A stretch of DNA of 64,000 nt. Origin: Rouxiella sp. S1S-2 (lineage in GTDB: Bacteria > Pseudomonadota > Gammaproteobacteria > Enterobacterales > Enterobacteriaceae). Numbering within the stretch: position 1 is the first letter of the stretch; each line of letters begins with the position of its first letter. The stretch lies in the NCBI RefSeq assembly GCF_009208105.1, contig NZ_WFKL01000001.1, forward strand, positions 992,001 through 1,056,000, given 5' to 3'. Both the position numbers and the translations under genes were made by a program. The notes beneath the pieces are model-generated. The model saw only the letters and a program-made list of their open reading frames with translations, searched no databases and had not been told where the DNA came from. Shown here piece after piece: positions 19,702 to 32,601 of this stretch.

Positions 19702-21696
19702 ATGTCCTCTCGTAAAGAGCTTGCGAACGCTATCCGCGCACTCAGCATGGACGCCGTGCAGAAAGCGAATTCCGGCCACCCTGGCGCCCCTATGGGCATG
19801 GCCGACATCGCCGAAGTCTTGTGGCGTGATTACCTGAACCACAACCCGACCAACCCGCACTGGGCCGACCGCGACCGCTTCGTCCTCTCAAACGGTCACG
19901 GCTCTATGCTGATTTACAGCCTGCTGCACCTCACCGGCTACGACTTGCCGATTAACGAGCTTGCCAACTTCCGCCAGCTGCACTCCAAGACCCCAGGTCA
20001 CCCGGAGTACGGCTACACCCCAGGCGTTGAAACCACCACTGGCCCGCTGGGTCAGGGGATTGCTAACGCCGTCGGTTTTGCCATCGCCGAACGCACGCTG
20101 GCCGCGCAGTTCAACCGCGAAGGCCACGACGTCGTCAACCACCACACCTACGCCTTCCTGGGCGACGGCTGTATGATGGAAGGTATCTCCCACGAGGTGT
20201 GCTCGCTGGCCGGTACCATGAAGCTCGGTAAACTGACCGCGTTCTACGATGACAACGGCATCTCCATCGACGGCCACGTAGAAGGCTGGTTCACCGATGA
20301 CACCGCGGCGCGTTTTGAAGCCTACAACTGGCACGTCATTCGTCACGTAGACGGCCACAACCCTGACGCGATTAAAGCGGCTATCGAAGAGTCCCACAAG
20401 GTGACCGACAAGCCGACGCTCATCCTGTGCAAAACCATCATCGGTTTCGGTTCGCCAAACAAGGCCGGTACCCACGACGTGCACGGCGCCGCGCTGGGTG
20501 CGGACGAAGTGGCCGCCACGCGTAAAGCGATTGGCTGGAACTATCCGCCGTTTGAAATTCCTCAGGACATTTATGCCCAGTGGGACGCCAAGGAAGCCGG
20601 TAAGGCCAAAGAAGCGGCCTGGAACGACAAGTTCGCCGCCTACGCCAAAGCCTACCCGGAGCTGGCCGCCGAGTTTGACCGTCGCGTTAACGGCAAGCTG
20701 CCGCAGAACTGGGAAACCGAGTCACAGAAATTCATCGAAGGGTTGCAGGCCAAGCCGGCGAACATCGCCAGCCGCAAGGCGTCGCAGAACTCGCTGGAAG
20801 CCTTCGGCAAAATTCTGCCGGAGTTCCTGGGCGGCTCTGCCGACCTGGCGCCGAGCAACCTGACCATGTGGTCCGGCTCGAAATCAATCGGCGACGACCA
20901 GGCGGGTAACTACATTCACTACGGCGTGCGCGAGTTCGGCATGACCGCCATCACCAACGGCATCGCGCTGCACGGCGGCTTCTTGCCGTACTCGGCGACC
21001 TTCCTGATGTTCGTGGAGTACGCCCGTAACGCGGTGCGCATGGCCGCGCTGATGAAAATCCGCAACGTGTTCGTTTACACCCACGACTCTATCGGTCTGG
21101 GCGAAGACGGCCCGACGCACCAGCCGGTGGAGCAGTTGGCCAGCCTGCGCGTGACGCCGAACATGAGCCTGTGGCGCCCGGCCGACCAGGTCGAGTCCGC
21201 GGTGGCGTGGAAATACGCGATTGAGCGCAACGACGGCCCGACGACGCTGATTTTCTCCCGTCAGAACCTGACCCAGCAACCGCGTACCGCCGAGCAGTTG
21301 GCGAACGTGGCGCGCGGGGGTTACATTCTGAAGGACAGCGAAGGCACGCCAGAGGTTATCCTGATTGCCACCGGCTCTGAAGTGGGTATCACCGTGGAAG
21401 CGGCCGACAAGCTGACCGCGGCGGGGACCCGGGTACGCGTGGTGTCGCTGCCGTCAACCGACGCGTTCGACAAGCAGGATGAAGCCTATCGCGAGTCCGT
21501 CCTGCCGAAAGCGATTTCGGCGCGCGTGGCGGTGGAAGCGGGCATTGCCGACTACTGGTATAAATACGTGGGCCTGAACGGCGCTATCGTGGGCATGACC
21601 ACCTTTGGTGAGTCGGCGCCGGCGGAGCTGCTGTTCAAAGAGTTCGGCTTTACGGTAGACAACGTGGTCGCGAAAGCGCAGGCGCTGCTGAAATAA
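19702..21696 (+). CDS. tktA: Transketolase
   Basis: Thiamine-diphosphate enzyme of the non-oxidative pentose phosphate pathway, moving two-carbon units between sugar phosphates. The 664 residues have the N-terminal [19 protein letters not shown] with active-site His26, the TPP motif beginning GDGCMMEG near residue 154, the transketolase signature [17 protein letters not shown] near residue 470, and a C-terminal domain from about 535. It stands alone with a strong terminator. The gene looks GC-rich (57-68% in seven hand-counted lines), but speA and speB lines are also high. Confidence 0.97.
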   Translation: MSSRKELANAIRALSMDAVQKANSGHPGAPMGMADIAEVLWRDYLNHNPTNPHWADRDRFVLSNGHGSMLIYSLLHLTGYDLPINELANFRQLHSKTPGHPEYGYTPGVETTTGPLGQGIANAVGFAIAERTLAAQFNREGHDVVNHHTYAFLGDGCMMEGISHEVCSLAGTMKLGKLTAFYDDNGISIDGHVEGWFTDDTAARFEAYNWHVIRHVDGHNPDAIKAAIEESHKVTDKPTLILCKTIIGFGSPNKAGTHDVHGAALGADEVAATRKAIGWNYPPFEIPQDIYAQWDAKEAGKAKEAAWNDKFAAYAKAYPELAAEFDRRVNGKLPQNWETESQKFIEGLQAKPANIASRKASQNSLEAFGKILPEFLGGSADLAPSNLTMWSGSKSIGDDQAGNYIHYGVREFGMTAITNGIALHGGFLPYSATFLMFVEYARNAVRMAALMKIRNVFVYTHDSIGLGEDGPTHQPVEQLASLRVTPNMSLWRPADQVESAVAWKYAIERNDGPTTLIFSRQNLTQQPRTAEQLANVARGGYILKDSEGTPEVILIATGSEVGITVEAADKLTAAGTRVRVVSLPSTDAFDKQDEAYRESVLPKAISARVAVEAGIADYWYKYVGLNGAIVGMTTFGESAPAELLFKEFGFTVDNVVAKAQALLK

Positions 21697-21732
21697 GTCT
21701 TTTATCGTCAGAGATTGTTTGAAGCAGGCCTA

Positions 21733-21764
21733 AAAAGGCCCCGGTGAAAGCCGGGGCCTTTTTT
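21733..21764 (+). terminator. Terminator after tktA
   Basis: AAAAGGCCCCGG and CCGGGGCCTTTT form a perfect 12-bp stem around a six-base loop, followed by more T residues. Confidence 0.9.
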
Positions 21765-22154
21765 ATGGCAACTCAGGTTCTGAAAATGTACTCAAAAATG
21801 TTCACCTTAATGACTTGCATCAATCACTTTAAATAACATTTTTTATAGAATAGTTTCCGCACTGGCGAAGATAAAATTTTTTACTGCTGGTTTTTTCAGC
21901 GAACGGAATGCAAAACGAACCAAAATGCGGCGAAATATTTCCTTTGTGCAAAGTTTGGTTTATGCTCGGCTGAACCGTTTCAGTTGTGGTTATTTAAGCA
22001 AACGTCGCTTGCTGGACGTAAACATGTTTAACTTGGCTGGGGTGTAGAGTTCTGATTTGCGTCTAATAAGATGCGATGATGATTCACCGCAAAGGCGCAC
22101 TGCATTACTATAGGGTTATCGTAATTAGGTAACAACCGTGTAACAGGGAGAAGT
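21765..22154. other. tktA-epd intergenic region
   Basis: About 390 AT-rich bases upstream of the epd-pgk-fbaA genes. It includes the Cra box listed separately and no open frame of note. E. coli carries several further genes between tktA and epd that are absent here. Confidence 0.5.
21969..21984. promoter_or_regulatory. Cra (FruR) binding site upstream of epd
   Basis: GCTGAACCGTTTCAGT contains the near-perfect palindrome TGAACCGTTTCA, matching the Cra consensus TGAAWCGWTTCA at all but one position. The E. coli epd-pgk-fbaA operon is a known Cra target, so this probably ties the glycolytic genes to fructose-phosphate levels. Confidence 0.75.
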
Positions 22155-23171
22155 ATGCCAATACGTATCGCAATTAATGGCTTTGGTCGCATTGGCCGTA
22201 GCGTATTGCGCTCATTATACGAATCTGGTCGCCGTGCAGAAATCAGCGTTGTGGCAATCAATGAGTTGGCCAGTCCTGAAGGGATGGCGCACTTGTTGAA
22301 ATACGACTCCAGCCACGGACGTTTTGCGTGGGACGTGCGCCAGGAAGGCGATGTGCTTTCCGTTGGCGACGATACTATCCGCCTGTTACACCAGCCCGAT
22401 GCCAGTCTGCTTCCTTGGGGCGAGTTGAGCATTGATGTTGTCCTCGATTGCACCGGTGTTTACGGCAGTCGTCAAGACGGCGAAGCGCAGTTGGCCGCCG
22501 GAGCGAAGAAAATCCTTTTTGCCCATCCTGGTGGACCCGATCTTGATGCGACGGTCGTTTACGGCGTGAACCATCAATTGCTTCAACGCGAGCACCGCAT
22601 CGTCTCCAACGCTTCCTGTACCACCAACTGTATTATCCCTATTATCAAACTTTTGGACGACGCGTTCGACATTGAATTCGGCACGGTCACCACCATCCAT
22701 TCCGCGATGCACGACCAGCCGGTGATTGACGCCTATCATCCCGATTTACGCCGTACTCGCGCAGCCAGCCAGTCAATTATTCCCGTTGATACCAAGCTGT
22801 CTGCCGGCATTACCCGTATCATGCCCAAGTTCTGTGACCGCTTTGAGGCGATTTCGGTGCGTGTGCCGACTATCAACGTTACTGCCATTGATCTTAGCGT
22901 TTTCGTGTCCGAGAAGGTCGACGTTGAGCAGGTCAACCAGCTGCTGCAAAAGGCATCGAATGGTGCTTTTCGTGGTATTGTTGACTATACCGAACTACCA
23001 TTAGTTTCTACTGATTTTAACCATGACCCACACAGCGCCATCGTCGATGGCACACAGACGCGGGTCAGTGGTCAGCGTCTGATAAAGACGTTGGTCTGGT
23101 GCGACAATGAGTGGGGCTTTGCCAACAGGATGCTCGACACCACGTTGGCAATGTCCGCAAGCGGTTTCTAG
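22155..23171 (+). CDS. epd: Erythrose-4-phosphate dehydrogenase
   Basis: GAPDH-fold enzyme oxidising erythrose-4-phosphate to 4-phosphoerythronate, the entry to the DXP-independent branch of vitamin B6 synthesis. The 338 residues show the NAD motif INGFGRIGR at 7-15, the active-site cysteine C155 in SNASCTTNC, and the C-terminal [12 protein letters not shown]. Distinctive Epd substitutions from GapA such as [14 protein letters not shown] near residues 175-190 identify it. It heads the epd-pgk-fbaA cluster. Confidence 0.96.
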   Translation: MPIRIAINGFGRIGRSVLRSLYESGRRAEISVVAINELASPEGMAHLLKYDSSHGRFAWDVRQEGDVLSVGDDTIRLLHQPDASLLPWGELSIDVVLDCTGVYGSRQDGEAQLAAGAKKILFAHPGGPDLDATVVYGVNHQLLQREHRIVSNASCTTNCIIPIIKLLDDAFDIEFGTVTTIHSAMHDQPVIDAYHPDLRRTRAASQSIIPVDTKLSAGITRIMPKFCDRFEAISVRVPTINVTAIDLSVFVSEKVDVEQVNQLLQKASNGAFRGIVDYTELPLVSTDFNHDPHSAIVDGTQTRVSGQRLIKTLVWCDNEWGFANRMLDTTLAMSASGF

Positions 23172-23234
23172 TAAGGCAAATCGGCTACGGCTGGTTACGC
23201 CCTCAGCAACTTTAAAGAGAATAGAGGATTCACC

Positions 23235-24398
23235 ATGTCTGTAATTAAGATGAGCAGCCTGGATTTAGCAGGTAAGCGTGTACTGATTCGTGCGGATCTC
23301 AACGTGCCGGTTAAAGACGGTAAAGTGACGTCTGATGCACGTATTCGTGCCTCTTTGCCAACCATCGAAATCGCTCTGAAGCAAGGTGCGCGCGTGATGG
23401 TGACCTCGCATCTGGGGCGTCCTACCGAAGGCGAATATAACGAAGAGTTTTCTCTGCTGCCGGTTGTTAACTACCTGAAAGAGAAACTGTCTTCTCCTGT
23501 TCGCCTGGCTAAAGACTACCTCGACGGCGTGGATATTGCTGAAGGTGAGCTGGTTGTTCTGGAAAACGTTCGCTTTAACAAAGGCGAAAAGAAAGACGAC
23601 GAAACTCTTTCTAAAAAATACGCAGCACTGTGCGACGTTTATGTAATGGATGCTTTTGGCACCGCCCACCGTGCGCAGGCATCAACTCACGGCGTAGGCA
23701 AGTTTGCTCCTATCGCCTGTGCGGGTCCGCTGCTGTCTGCCGAGCTTGAAGCCTTGGGCAAAGCGCTGGGTAATCCAGCACGTCCAATGGTGGCTATCGT
23801 GGGCGGTTCTAAAGTTTCAACTAAACTGACCGTGCTTGATGCGCTGTCTAAAATTGCAGACCAGCTGATCGTTGGCGGCGGCATTGCCAACACCTTCGTA
23901 GCCGCACAGGGCCACAACGTAGGTAAATCACTGTACGAAGCAGACTTGGTGGGTACCGCCAAAAAACTGCTCGAAACCTGTGATATTCCGGTTCCTACCG
24001 ACGTTCGCGTGGCGACCGAGTTCTCCGAGACGGCTACTGCAACGTTGAAATCTACCGCCGATATCAAAGACGAAGAACAAATTCTGGATATGGGCGACGT
24101 GTCTGCACAGCGTCTGGCCGAAATCCTGAAAAACGCCAAAACTATTCTGTGGAATGGCCCGGTTGGCGTATTCGAGTTCCCTAACTTCCGTAAAGGAACC
24201 GAAATTGTGGCGCACGCCATTGCCGATAGCGACGCGTTCTCTATCGCTGGCGGCGGCGACACTCTGGCAGCAATCGACTTGTTCGGTATTGCTGACAAAA
24301 TTTCCTACATCTCTACCGGCGGTGGCGCATTCCTTGAGTTCGTTGAAGGAAAAGAGCTGCCGGCCGTTGTGATGCTGGAAGAGCGTGCCAAGAAGTAA
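23235..24398 (+). CDS. pgk: Phosphoglycerate kinase
   Basis: Glycolytic kinase transferring phosphate from 1,3-bisphosphoglycerate to ADP. It is 387 residues, the same as E. coli, with the N-terminal [12 protein letters not shown] (substrate site near residues 19-30), SHLGRPT near 57, the basic residue segment [12 protein letters not shown] near 140, [10 protein letters not shown] near 193 and the C-terminal GGGDTLAAI nucleotide loop near 340. A 63-base gap separates it from epd and 93 bases separate it from fbaA. Confidence 0.97.
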   Translation: MSVIKMSSLDLAGKRVLIRADLNVPVKDGKVTSDARIRASLPTIEIALKQGARVMVTSHLGRPTEGEYNEEFSLLPVVNYLKEKLSSPVRLAKDYLDGVDIAEGELVVLENVRFNKGEKKDDETLSKKYAALCDVYVMDAFGTAHRAQASTHGVGKFAPIACAGPLLSAELEALGKALGNPARPMVAIVGGSKVSTKLTVLDALSKIADQLIVGGGIANTFVAAQGHNVGKSLYEADLVGTAKKLLETCDIPVPTDVRVATEFSETATATLKSTADIKDEEQILDMGDVSAQRLAEILKNAKTILWNGPVGVFEFPNFRKGTEIVAHAIADSDAFSIAGGGDTLAAIDLFGIADKISYISTGGGAFLEFVEGKELPAVVMLEERAKK

Positions 24399-24491
24399 TA
24401 ATCGCGAGCGGGTGAGAGTATTCGCCCGCTCACGCTGTATTTTGTAATCCGATTCAATCCATCTACGACCGACGAAACAGGACAACGTAAT

Positions 24492-25571
24492 ATGTCTAAA
24501 ATTTTTGATTTCGTAAAACCAGGTGTTCTTACTGGTGATGACGTTCAGAAAGTATTCGCAGTTGCTAAAGAAAATGCGTTTGCTCTTCCGGCTGTTAACT
24601 GTGTAGGCACCGACTCTATCAATGCTGCTCTTGAAGCGGCTGCGAAAGTTAAAGGCCCAATCATTATTCAGTTCTCCAACGGTGGCGCTGCATTTATCGC
24701 CGGTAAAGGTCTGAAAACTGACGTACCACAGGGCGCGGCTATTTTGGGCGCAATCTCTGGTGCACAACACGTTCACCTGATGGCAGAACATTACGGCGTG
24801 CCGGTTATTCTGCACACCGACCACTGTGCGAAAAAACTGCTGCCTTGGATCGACGGTCTGTTGGACGCGGGCGAAAAACACTTCGCGGCGACCGGCAAGC
24901 CACTGTTCTCTTCCCACATGATTGACCTGTCAGAAGAGTCTCTGGAAGAAAACATCGAGATCAGCAGCAAGTATCTGGCGCGCATGGCCAAGCTGGACAT
25001 GACTCTGGAAATTGAACTGGGTTGCACCGGCGGCGAAGAAGACGGCGTTGATAACAGCCACATGGACGCCTCTGCACTGTATACCCAGCCAGAAGATGTT
25101 GATTACGCTTTCGAAAAACTGAGCGCCATCAGCCCTCGTTTCACGATTGCCGCGTCATTCGGTAACGTTCACGGTGTTTACAAACCAGGTAACGTTAAAC
25201 TGACCCCAACTATTCTGCGTGATTCCCAAGATTACGTCAGCAAGAAACATAACCTGCCACACAACTCCTTGGACTTCGTGTTCCACGGCGGTTCAGGTTC
25301 TTCTGCTGCTGAAATCAAAGAATCAATCAGCTACGGTGTTATCAAAATGAACATCGATACTGATACTCAGTGGGCAAACTGGGACGGTATTTTGCAGTTC
25401 TACAAAAAGAACGAAGCTTACCTGCAGGCCCAGCTGGGCAACCCGGAAGGCGCAGACAAGCCGAACAAGAAGTTCTACGATCCACGCGTATGGCTGCGCT
25501 CTGCACAGTCCTCTATGGTGACTCGTCTGGAGCAGGCGTTCCACGAACTGAACGACGTAGACCGTCTGTAA
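24492..25571 (+). CDS. fbaA: Class II fructose-1,6-bisphosphate aldolase
   Basis: Zinc aldolase splitting fructose-1,6-bisphosphate into two triose phosphates. In the 359 residues the catalytic Asp110 and zinc ligand His111 lie in HTDHCAKK; further ligands are in ELGCTGGEEDGVD (about 181-193), NVHGVYKPG (about 225) and VFHGGSGSS (about 263). It ends at a strong terminator. In E. coli mscS follows next; here eight kilobases of accessory genes intervene. Confidence 0.97.
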   Translation: MSKIFDFVKPGVLTGDDVQKVFAVAKENAFALPAVNCVGTDSINAALEAAAKVKGPIIIQFSNGGAAFIAGKGLKTDVPQGAAILGAISGAQHVHLMAEHYGVPVILHTDHCAKKLLPWIDGLLDAGEKHFAATGKPLFSSHMIDLSEESLEENIEISSKYLARMAKLDMTLEIELGCTGGEEDGVDNSHMDASALYTQPEDVDYAFEKLSAISPRFTIAASFGNVHGVYKPGNVKLTPTILRDSQDYVSKKHNLPHNSLDFVFHGGSGSSAAEIKESISYGVIKMNIDTDTQWANWDGILQFYKKNEAYLQAQLGNPEGADKPNKKFYDPRVWLRSAQSSMVTRLEQAFHELNDVDRL

Positions 25572-25601
25572 TTAAGACTGTTTTATCGTTGTGATTGAGA
25601 G

Positions 25602-25627
25602 AAGGGGCCGAATGGCCCCTTTTTTTA
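25602..25627 (+). terminator. Terminator after fbaA
   Basis: AAGGGGCC and GGCCCCTT pair perfectly around GAAT, followed by a run of T residues. Confidence 0.9.
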
Positions 25628-25650
25628 TGCTGATTTTTGGAAAATAGTGA

Positions 25651-26406
25651 TTACAGCCAGTTGGCGACAATTTTCTGATATTCGCCTGTCGCACGCGCCA
25701 GATGCAGCCATTGGTCAACGTACAGTTTCCAGCTAATGTCGTCGGTTGGCAGCATGTAGGACTTCTCACCGTACTGCATCGGCTTGTCAGGATTAACCGC
25801 GCACAGAGAAGGGTGCGATTTTTTCTGATACAGTGCCTCAGAAGCTTCAGTGACCATTACGTCGGCTTTCTTATCGACTAACTGCTGGAAAATACTGACA
25901 TTATCGTGCGTTAGTGTCAGATTGCTTTTCGGCAGATAAGCATGGGCAAAAGCCTCATTTGTGCCACCGGCCGGTTCAATCAAGCGTACCGACGGTTTGT
26001 TTATCTGCTCAATAGTTTGATACTTTTTGACGTCAGTACAGCGCACCAGCGGAATTTTACCGTCTACGTCCATTTTCTCGGCAAAAAATACCTGCTGCTG
26101 GCGCGCCAGCGTGACCGAAATGCCGCCCATCGCGATATCACATTTTTCCGCCACTAAATCAGGGGTCAGCGTTTTCCAGGTTGATTTCACATAGTTGGTC
26201 TTCACGCCCAGGCTTTTTGCCAATGACTCCGCCATCGAAATATCAATGCCCTCATAGCTGCCGTCCGGTTTCAAAAAGGTATAAGGCTTATAATCGCCAG
26301 TGGTGCAAACGTTCAGCGTACCCTGTTTCACCACGCTTTGTAGATGAGAGGCTGCGCTGGCGCTCCCGGTGGCGACCAGCAATACCCAAGGTAATAAATT
26401 TTTCAT
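25651..26406 (-). CDS. pheC: Periplasmic cyclohexadienyl dehydratase-like protein (PheC family)
   Basis: A 251-residue protein with a signal peptide (cleavage near ASA at residue 18) and the type II periplasmic binding-protein fold. Segments NVCTTGDYKPYTF, YEGIDISMAESLAKSLGV, CDIAMGGISVTLARQ, PAGGTNEAFA and DDISWKLYVDQWLH match what I know of PheC, the exported cyclohexadienyl dehydratase that converts prephenate to phenylpyruvate and arogenate to phenylalanine. A plain amino-acid ABC-transporter binding protein is the alternative, but no ABC permease or ATPase is nearby. It lies 12 bases downstream of the PheP-like permease, so the two form an operon. Confidence 0.75.
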   Translation of the reverse strand: MKNLLPWVLLVATGSASAASHLQSVVKQGTLNVCTTGDYKPYTFLKPDGSYEGIDISMAESLAKSLGVKTNYVKSTWKTLTPDLVAEKCDIAMGGISVTLARQQQVFFAEKMDVDGKIPLVRCTDVKKYQTIEQINKPSVRLIEPAGGTNEAFAHAYLPKSNLTLTHDNVSIFQQLVDKKADVMVTEASEALYQKKSHPSLCAVNPDKPMQYGEKSYMLPTDDISWKLYVDQWLHLARATGEYQKIVANWL

Positions 26407-26418
26407 TTCTCGCCCTTT

Positions 26419-27810
26419 TTATAGATTATTAATTTCTACAATATTTCCCGCTGCGGCGGTGTTTTTCTTCTTTTTAAGCCGATAGCTGACGGCCAGCACT
26501 AGCAGCCATACCGGGATCAGCCAGACTGAAATCTGAATCCCCGGCGTAAGGAACATAATCACCAAAATACCGGCCAAAAACAGCAGGCACAGCGCGTTGG
26601 TCACGGGGTAACCCAGACTCGGGAAATGTGTCTTTTTCCCTGCGTCACGTTTAGCGCTGCGAAATTTTAGGTGGGTGATGCTGATCATTGCCCAGTTAAT
26701 CACCAGAGCAGAGACCACCAGGGACATCAGCAGCTCAAAGGCCTTACCTGGCATCAGATAGTTAAGCAGTACGCAAAGCGCGGTCGCCAAAGCCGAGACG
26801 CTCAGCGCGTTGAACGGAATGCCGCGGCGATTCACCTTCAGCAGCGCGGCAGGGGCATTACCCTGTTTTGCCAATCCGAACAGCATACGGCTATTGCTGA
26901 ACACGCAGCTGTTATAAACAGAAAGCGCAGCGGAAAGTACAACGGCGTTCAACAGCGTGGCCACCAGATTACTGTCGAGTGCGTGGAAAATGAGAACAAA
27001 CGGGCTGCCGCCTTCCACCACTTTCTGCCAAGGATACAGCGACAGCAGCACCGCCAGCGCGCCCACGTAGAACAGCAGGATGCGATAGATAACCTGGTTA
27101 GTGGCTTTCGGAATGCTTTTTTGTGGGTTATCTGCTTCAGCTGCGGTGATCCCGATCAGCTCCAATCCGCCAAACGAGAACATAATCACCGCCATTGCCA
27201 TCACCAACCCGCTGATGCCGTTGGGGAAAAAGCCGCCGTATTGCCAGAGGTTGGCCACGCTGGCCTCCGGACCACCGTGACCGCTGGCCAGCAGCCAGGC
27301 ACCAAAGGCAATCATGCCGACGATAGCCGCGACTTTAATGATTGAGAACCAGAATTCGACTTCCCCATACACTTTAACGCTGGTGAGATTGATGAGGTTT
27401 ATTGCGACAAAAAACAGAGCCGCTGAAACCCAGGTGGGTATTTCCGGCCACCAATATTGAACGTAAATACCGACCGCGCTGAGTTCTGCCATGCTGACCA
27501 GAACATAAAGCACCCAGTAATTCCAACCCGACATAAAGCCAGCAAATCCGCCCCAGTACTTGTTGGCGAAGTGGCTGAATGAGCCAGCAACGGGTTCATC
27601 CACCACCATTTCGCCGAGCTGACGCATGATAAAGAAGGCGATGATCCCGGCGATAGCATAACCCAGCAGTACCGAGGGTCCTGCCATCTTGATGGTCTGG
27701 GCGATACCTAAAAATAGGCCGGTGCCAATGGCACCGCCCAGAGCGATCAGTTGGATGTGACGGTTTTTTAACCCTCTTCTCAGCTGACTTTGTGACTGTT
27801 GCATATCCAT
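26419..27810 (-). CDS. pheP: Phenylalanine/aromatic amino acid permease (PheP-like, APC superfamily)
   Basis: Inner-membrane amino acid/proton symporter of 463 residues with about 12 transmembrane helices. Family landmarks are RGLKNRHIQLIALGGAIGTGLFLG at the N-terminus (written in part), MRQLGEMVV near residue 63, SGWNYWVLYVLV, FSFGGLELIGITAAEA near 215 and YNSCVFSNSRMLFGLA near 305. It resembles E. coli PheP more than AroP along its length. It heads a two-gene operon with the PheC-like gene, so the imported product is probably phenylalanine. It is divergent from lacI. Confidence 0.88.
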   Translation of the reverse strand: MDMQQSQSQLRRGLKNRHIQLIALGGAIGTGLFLGIAQTIKMAGPSVLLGYAIAGIIAFFIMRQLGEMVVDEPVAGSFSHFANKYWGGFAGFMSGWNYWVLYVLVSMAELSAVGIYVQYWWPEIPTWVSAALFFVAINLINLTSVKVYGEVEFWFSIIKVAAIVGMIAFGAWLLASGHGGPEASVANLWQYGGFFPNGISGLVMAMAVIMFSFGGLELIGITAAEADNPQKSIPKATNQVIYRILLFYVGALAVLLSLYPWQKVVEGGSPFVLIFHALDSNLVATLLNAVVLSAALSVYNSCVFSNSRMLFGLAKQGNAPAALLKVNRRGIPFNALSVSALATALCVLLNYLMPGKAFELLMSLVVSALVINWAMISITHLKFRSAKRDAGKKTHFPSLGYPVTNALCLLFLAGILVIMFLTPGIQISVWLIPVWLLVLAVSYRLKKKKNTAAAGNIVEINNL

Positions 27811-28054
27811 CCATTTTCCCCAAAGGTAGAAATATTTGTCCGGATGAGGATTAGCAATTCTCGGGCCATGGGTGGGAAGTTTGGAGAGAGGCTAGGGTTA
27901 ACTCATTGAAAGGTTGATGTTATTATTTTTTGATGTGATTCACAGGCTATGCGTTTATTTTCATTGGCATCCAGTCATTGTGCTTGTTAGTTCGATTTCG
28001 TGCGTGAAGTGAGCGTTTTTTGCTTTATAAATGACGAATGTTGATCTAAATGGG

Positions 28055-28104
28055 TGCAGTCCTTGCAGTCCTTGCAAGCCTGCAAGCCTGCAAGCCTGCA
28101 AGCC
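28055..28104. repeat. Short tandem repeat upstream of lacI
   Basis: Two copies of TGCAGTCCT (9 bp) are followed directly by four perfect copies of TGCAAGCC (8 bp). The array lies 16 bases upstream of the putative lacI -35 element. Unit lengths of 8 and 9 are not both multiples of three, and the array is in non-coding DNA if LacI starts at 28202. Confidence 0.85.
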
Positions 28105-28119
28105 TTTAGGTTTCGCCGC

Positions 28120-28150
28120 TTGCTCGATAAGAATAGAAATCTGTTATTAT
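28120..28150 (+). promoter_or_regulatory. Putative lacI promoter
   Basis: TTGCTC at 28120-28125 and TGTTAT or TATTAT at 28142-28150 give a plausible weak sigma-70 promoter with 16-19 bases between. It lies about 55 bases before the lacI start. Confidence 0.3.
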
Positions 28151-28201
28151 CGGAGCGCAGTCTTTGCATTGTCTTTAATCAACCCAGTCAGGAAGCCGCC
28201 G

Positions 28202-29287
28202 TTGAATAAGCCAAAATCTGTTACGCTCGATGACGTTGCTCGTCACGCCGGAGTCTCTTATCAGACGGTTTCCCGCGTGCTGAATCAGGCTGCACAAGTT
28301 TCTGAAAAAACGCGTTCACGGGTTGAAGCGGCAATGAACGAGCTGAACTATGTGCCTAATCGCATGGCGCAGCAGTTGGCCGGCAAACAGAGTTTCACCC
28401 TTGGGCTGGCAAGCACTAATTTAGCCCTCAATGCGCCTTCTCAAGGGGCTTCAGCTATCAAAACTCGCGCCAATCAGCTGGGGTATCACGTTGTTATCTC
28501 GATGGTTGAGGACCTGCAGCTGAAGTCCTGCCGCGCCGCCGTCAATGAACTGATTGCGCAGCGAGTGGACGGTATTCTGATTAATGTTCCGCTCGAAACT
28601 GACAACGCCCAGCAGGTGAAACAATGCTGTGGCAATTTGCCGGTGCTGTTTCTGGATGTTGATCCTCAGGCCAATCTGCTCAGCATTCTTTTCGATCCAC
28701 AAGAGGGCGCGATGCAGGGGCTGGAGCATCTGCTTGCGCTTGGGCACCGGCAGATTGCCTTGCTGACTGGGCCGCTGGAGTCAGTCTCCGCTCGATTGCG
28801 CTACGAGGGTTGGCTTACGGGCCTGACCGCGCATCAGCTTGAGGCTTTTAGCGTGCTGCATGGAGACTGGAGTTCGGCTTCCGGCTATCAGCTGGCGCTG
28901 AATCTGCTTAACCCGCCGCAAAGGCCTACCGCAATACTGGTGGCAAACGACCAAATGGCGCTTGGGGTACTCCGCGCAGCCCACCAGCTGGGCGTTACTG
29001 TACCTCAGCAGCTTTCTGTGGTTGGCTATGACGACACTGAAGACAGTGCCTATTTTCAACCGCCGTTAACCACCATTGCCCAAGATTTTCGCCTCAGCGG
29101 TCGCGAAAGCGTTAACCGCATGGTGCAGATGCTGCAACATCCGCAGCAGACCAGTCCCGGTTCGTTGCTGCTCAATACCAGATTGATGCTGCGCCAAACA
29201 ACATCGGCCCCCGGAGAGTCTCCCGACTCTGCGCAGTCACTGGCGCTGGAACTCAAACGTATCGCCCGCCAGCTCGAGCAACTTTAA
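28202..29287 (+). CDS. lacI: Lac repressor LacI
   Basis: LacI-family repressor of 361 residues. The N-terminal helix-turn-helix VTLDDVARHAGVSYQTVSRVLNQ is almost the same as in E. coli LacI, including the YQ recognition pair. The hinge NYVPNRMAQQLAGKQS and the periplasmic-binding-type core follow, with a C-terminal leucine-rich tail (ALELKRIARQLEQL) suited to tetramer formation. The start is a TTG at 28202 with an AGGA site nine bases upstream. The frame runs open a further 57 codons upstream through the tandem repeat without a ribosome site, so that extension is rejected. It lies directly upstream of lacZ. Confidence 0.92.
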   Translation: MNKPKSVTLDDVARHAGVSYQTVSRVLNQAAQVSEKTRSRVEAAMNELNYVPNRMAQQLAGKQSFTLGLASTNLALNAPSQGASAIKTRANQLGYHVVISMVEDLQLKSCRAAVNELIAQRVDGILINVPLETDNAQQVKQCCGNLPVLFLDVDPQANLLSILFDPQEGAMQGLEHLLALGHRQIALLTGPLESVSARLRYEGWLTGLTAHQLEAFSVLHGDWSSASGYQLALNLLNPPQRPTAILVANDQMALGVLRAAHQLGVTVPQQLSVVGYDDTEDSAYFQPPLTTIAQDFRLSGRESVNRMVQMLQHPQQTSPGSLLLNTRLMLRQTTSAPGESPDSAQSLALELKRIARQLEQL

Positions 29288-29314
29288 GCCCGCGTGCACC
29301 TATCGCGCTGAAAT

Positions 29315-29404
29315 TGTGATCCCCGTCGCCTTCTTGACGCAGCTTTCTTTACTTCATCCTCGACTGCAGCCATTTTAAAAACATTAATGTGAGCGCATAA
29401 CATT
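29315..29404 (+). promoter_or_regulatory. lac control region with CRP-like site and lac operator
   Basis: The operator AATGTGAGCGCATAACATT at 29386-29404 is the E. coli lac operator core (TGTGAGCG..TAACA) with greater symmetry. A CRP-like site TGTGA-N6-TCGCC (8 of 10) lies at 29315-29330, and a TTGACG hexamer at 29334-29339. The operator ends 16 bases before the lacZ start, so repressor would also block initiation or early elongation. Confidence 0.75.
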
Positions 29405-29411
29405 TTGGTGA

Positions 29412-32537
<3,126 letters not shown>

Positions 32538-32601
32538 TGCTCGCTGCCCCGCCGCGCGCGTTGAGCGCAGGCTGGGCGGCCATCAAGGCTGAGGAGTTAC
32601 C

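Larger units (their letters stand above)
27811..28201. other. pheP-lacI divergent intergenic region
   Basis: About 390 bases, AT-rich near pheP, containing the tandem repeat and possible lacI promoter described separately. No auxiliary lac operator was recognised here. Confidence 0.5.

Noticed and set aside
19702..21696. tktA appeared GC-rich, suggesting foreign origin.
   Set aside because: Hand counts gave 57-68% in tktA lines, but speA and speB lines also gave about 50-68%. The contrast is too small without a proper whole-window calculation.
28059..28104. Tandem repeat considered as a CRISPR array.
   Set aside because: Units are 8-9 bp with no spacers and no cas genes nearby.
28031..28201. 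N-terminal extension of LacI by 57 Cys-rich residues through the tandem repeat.
   Set aside because: No ribosome site precedes the ATG at 28031, and LacI proteins start just before the helix-turn-helix. The TTG at 28202 has a proper AGGA site.
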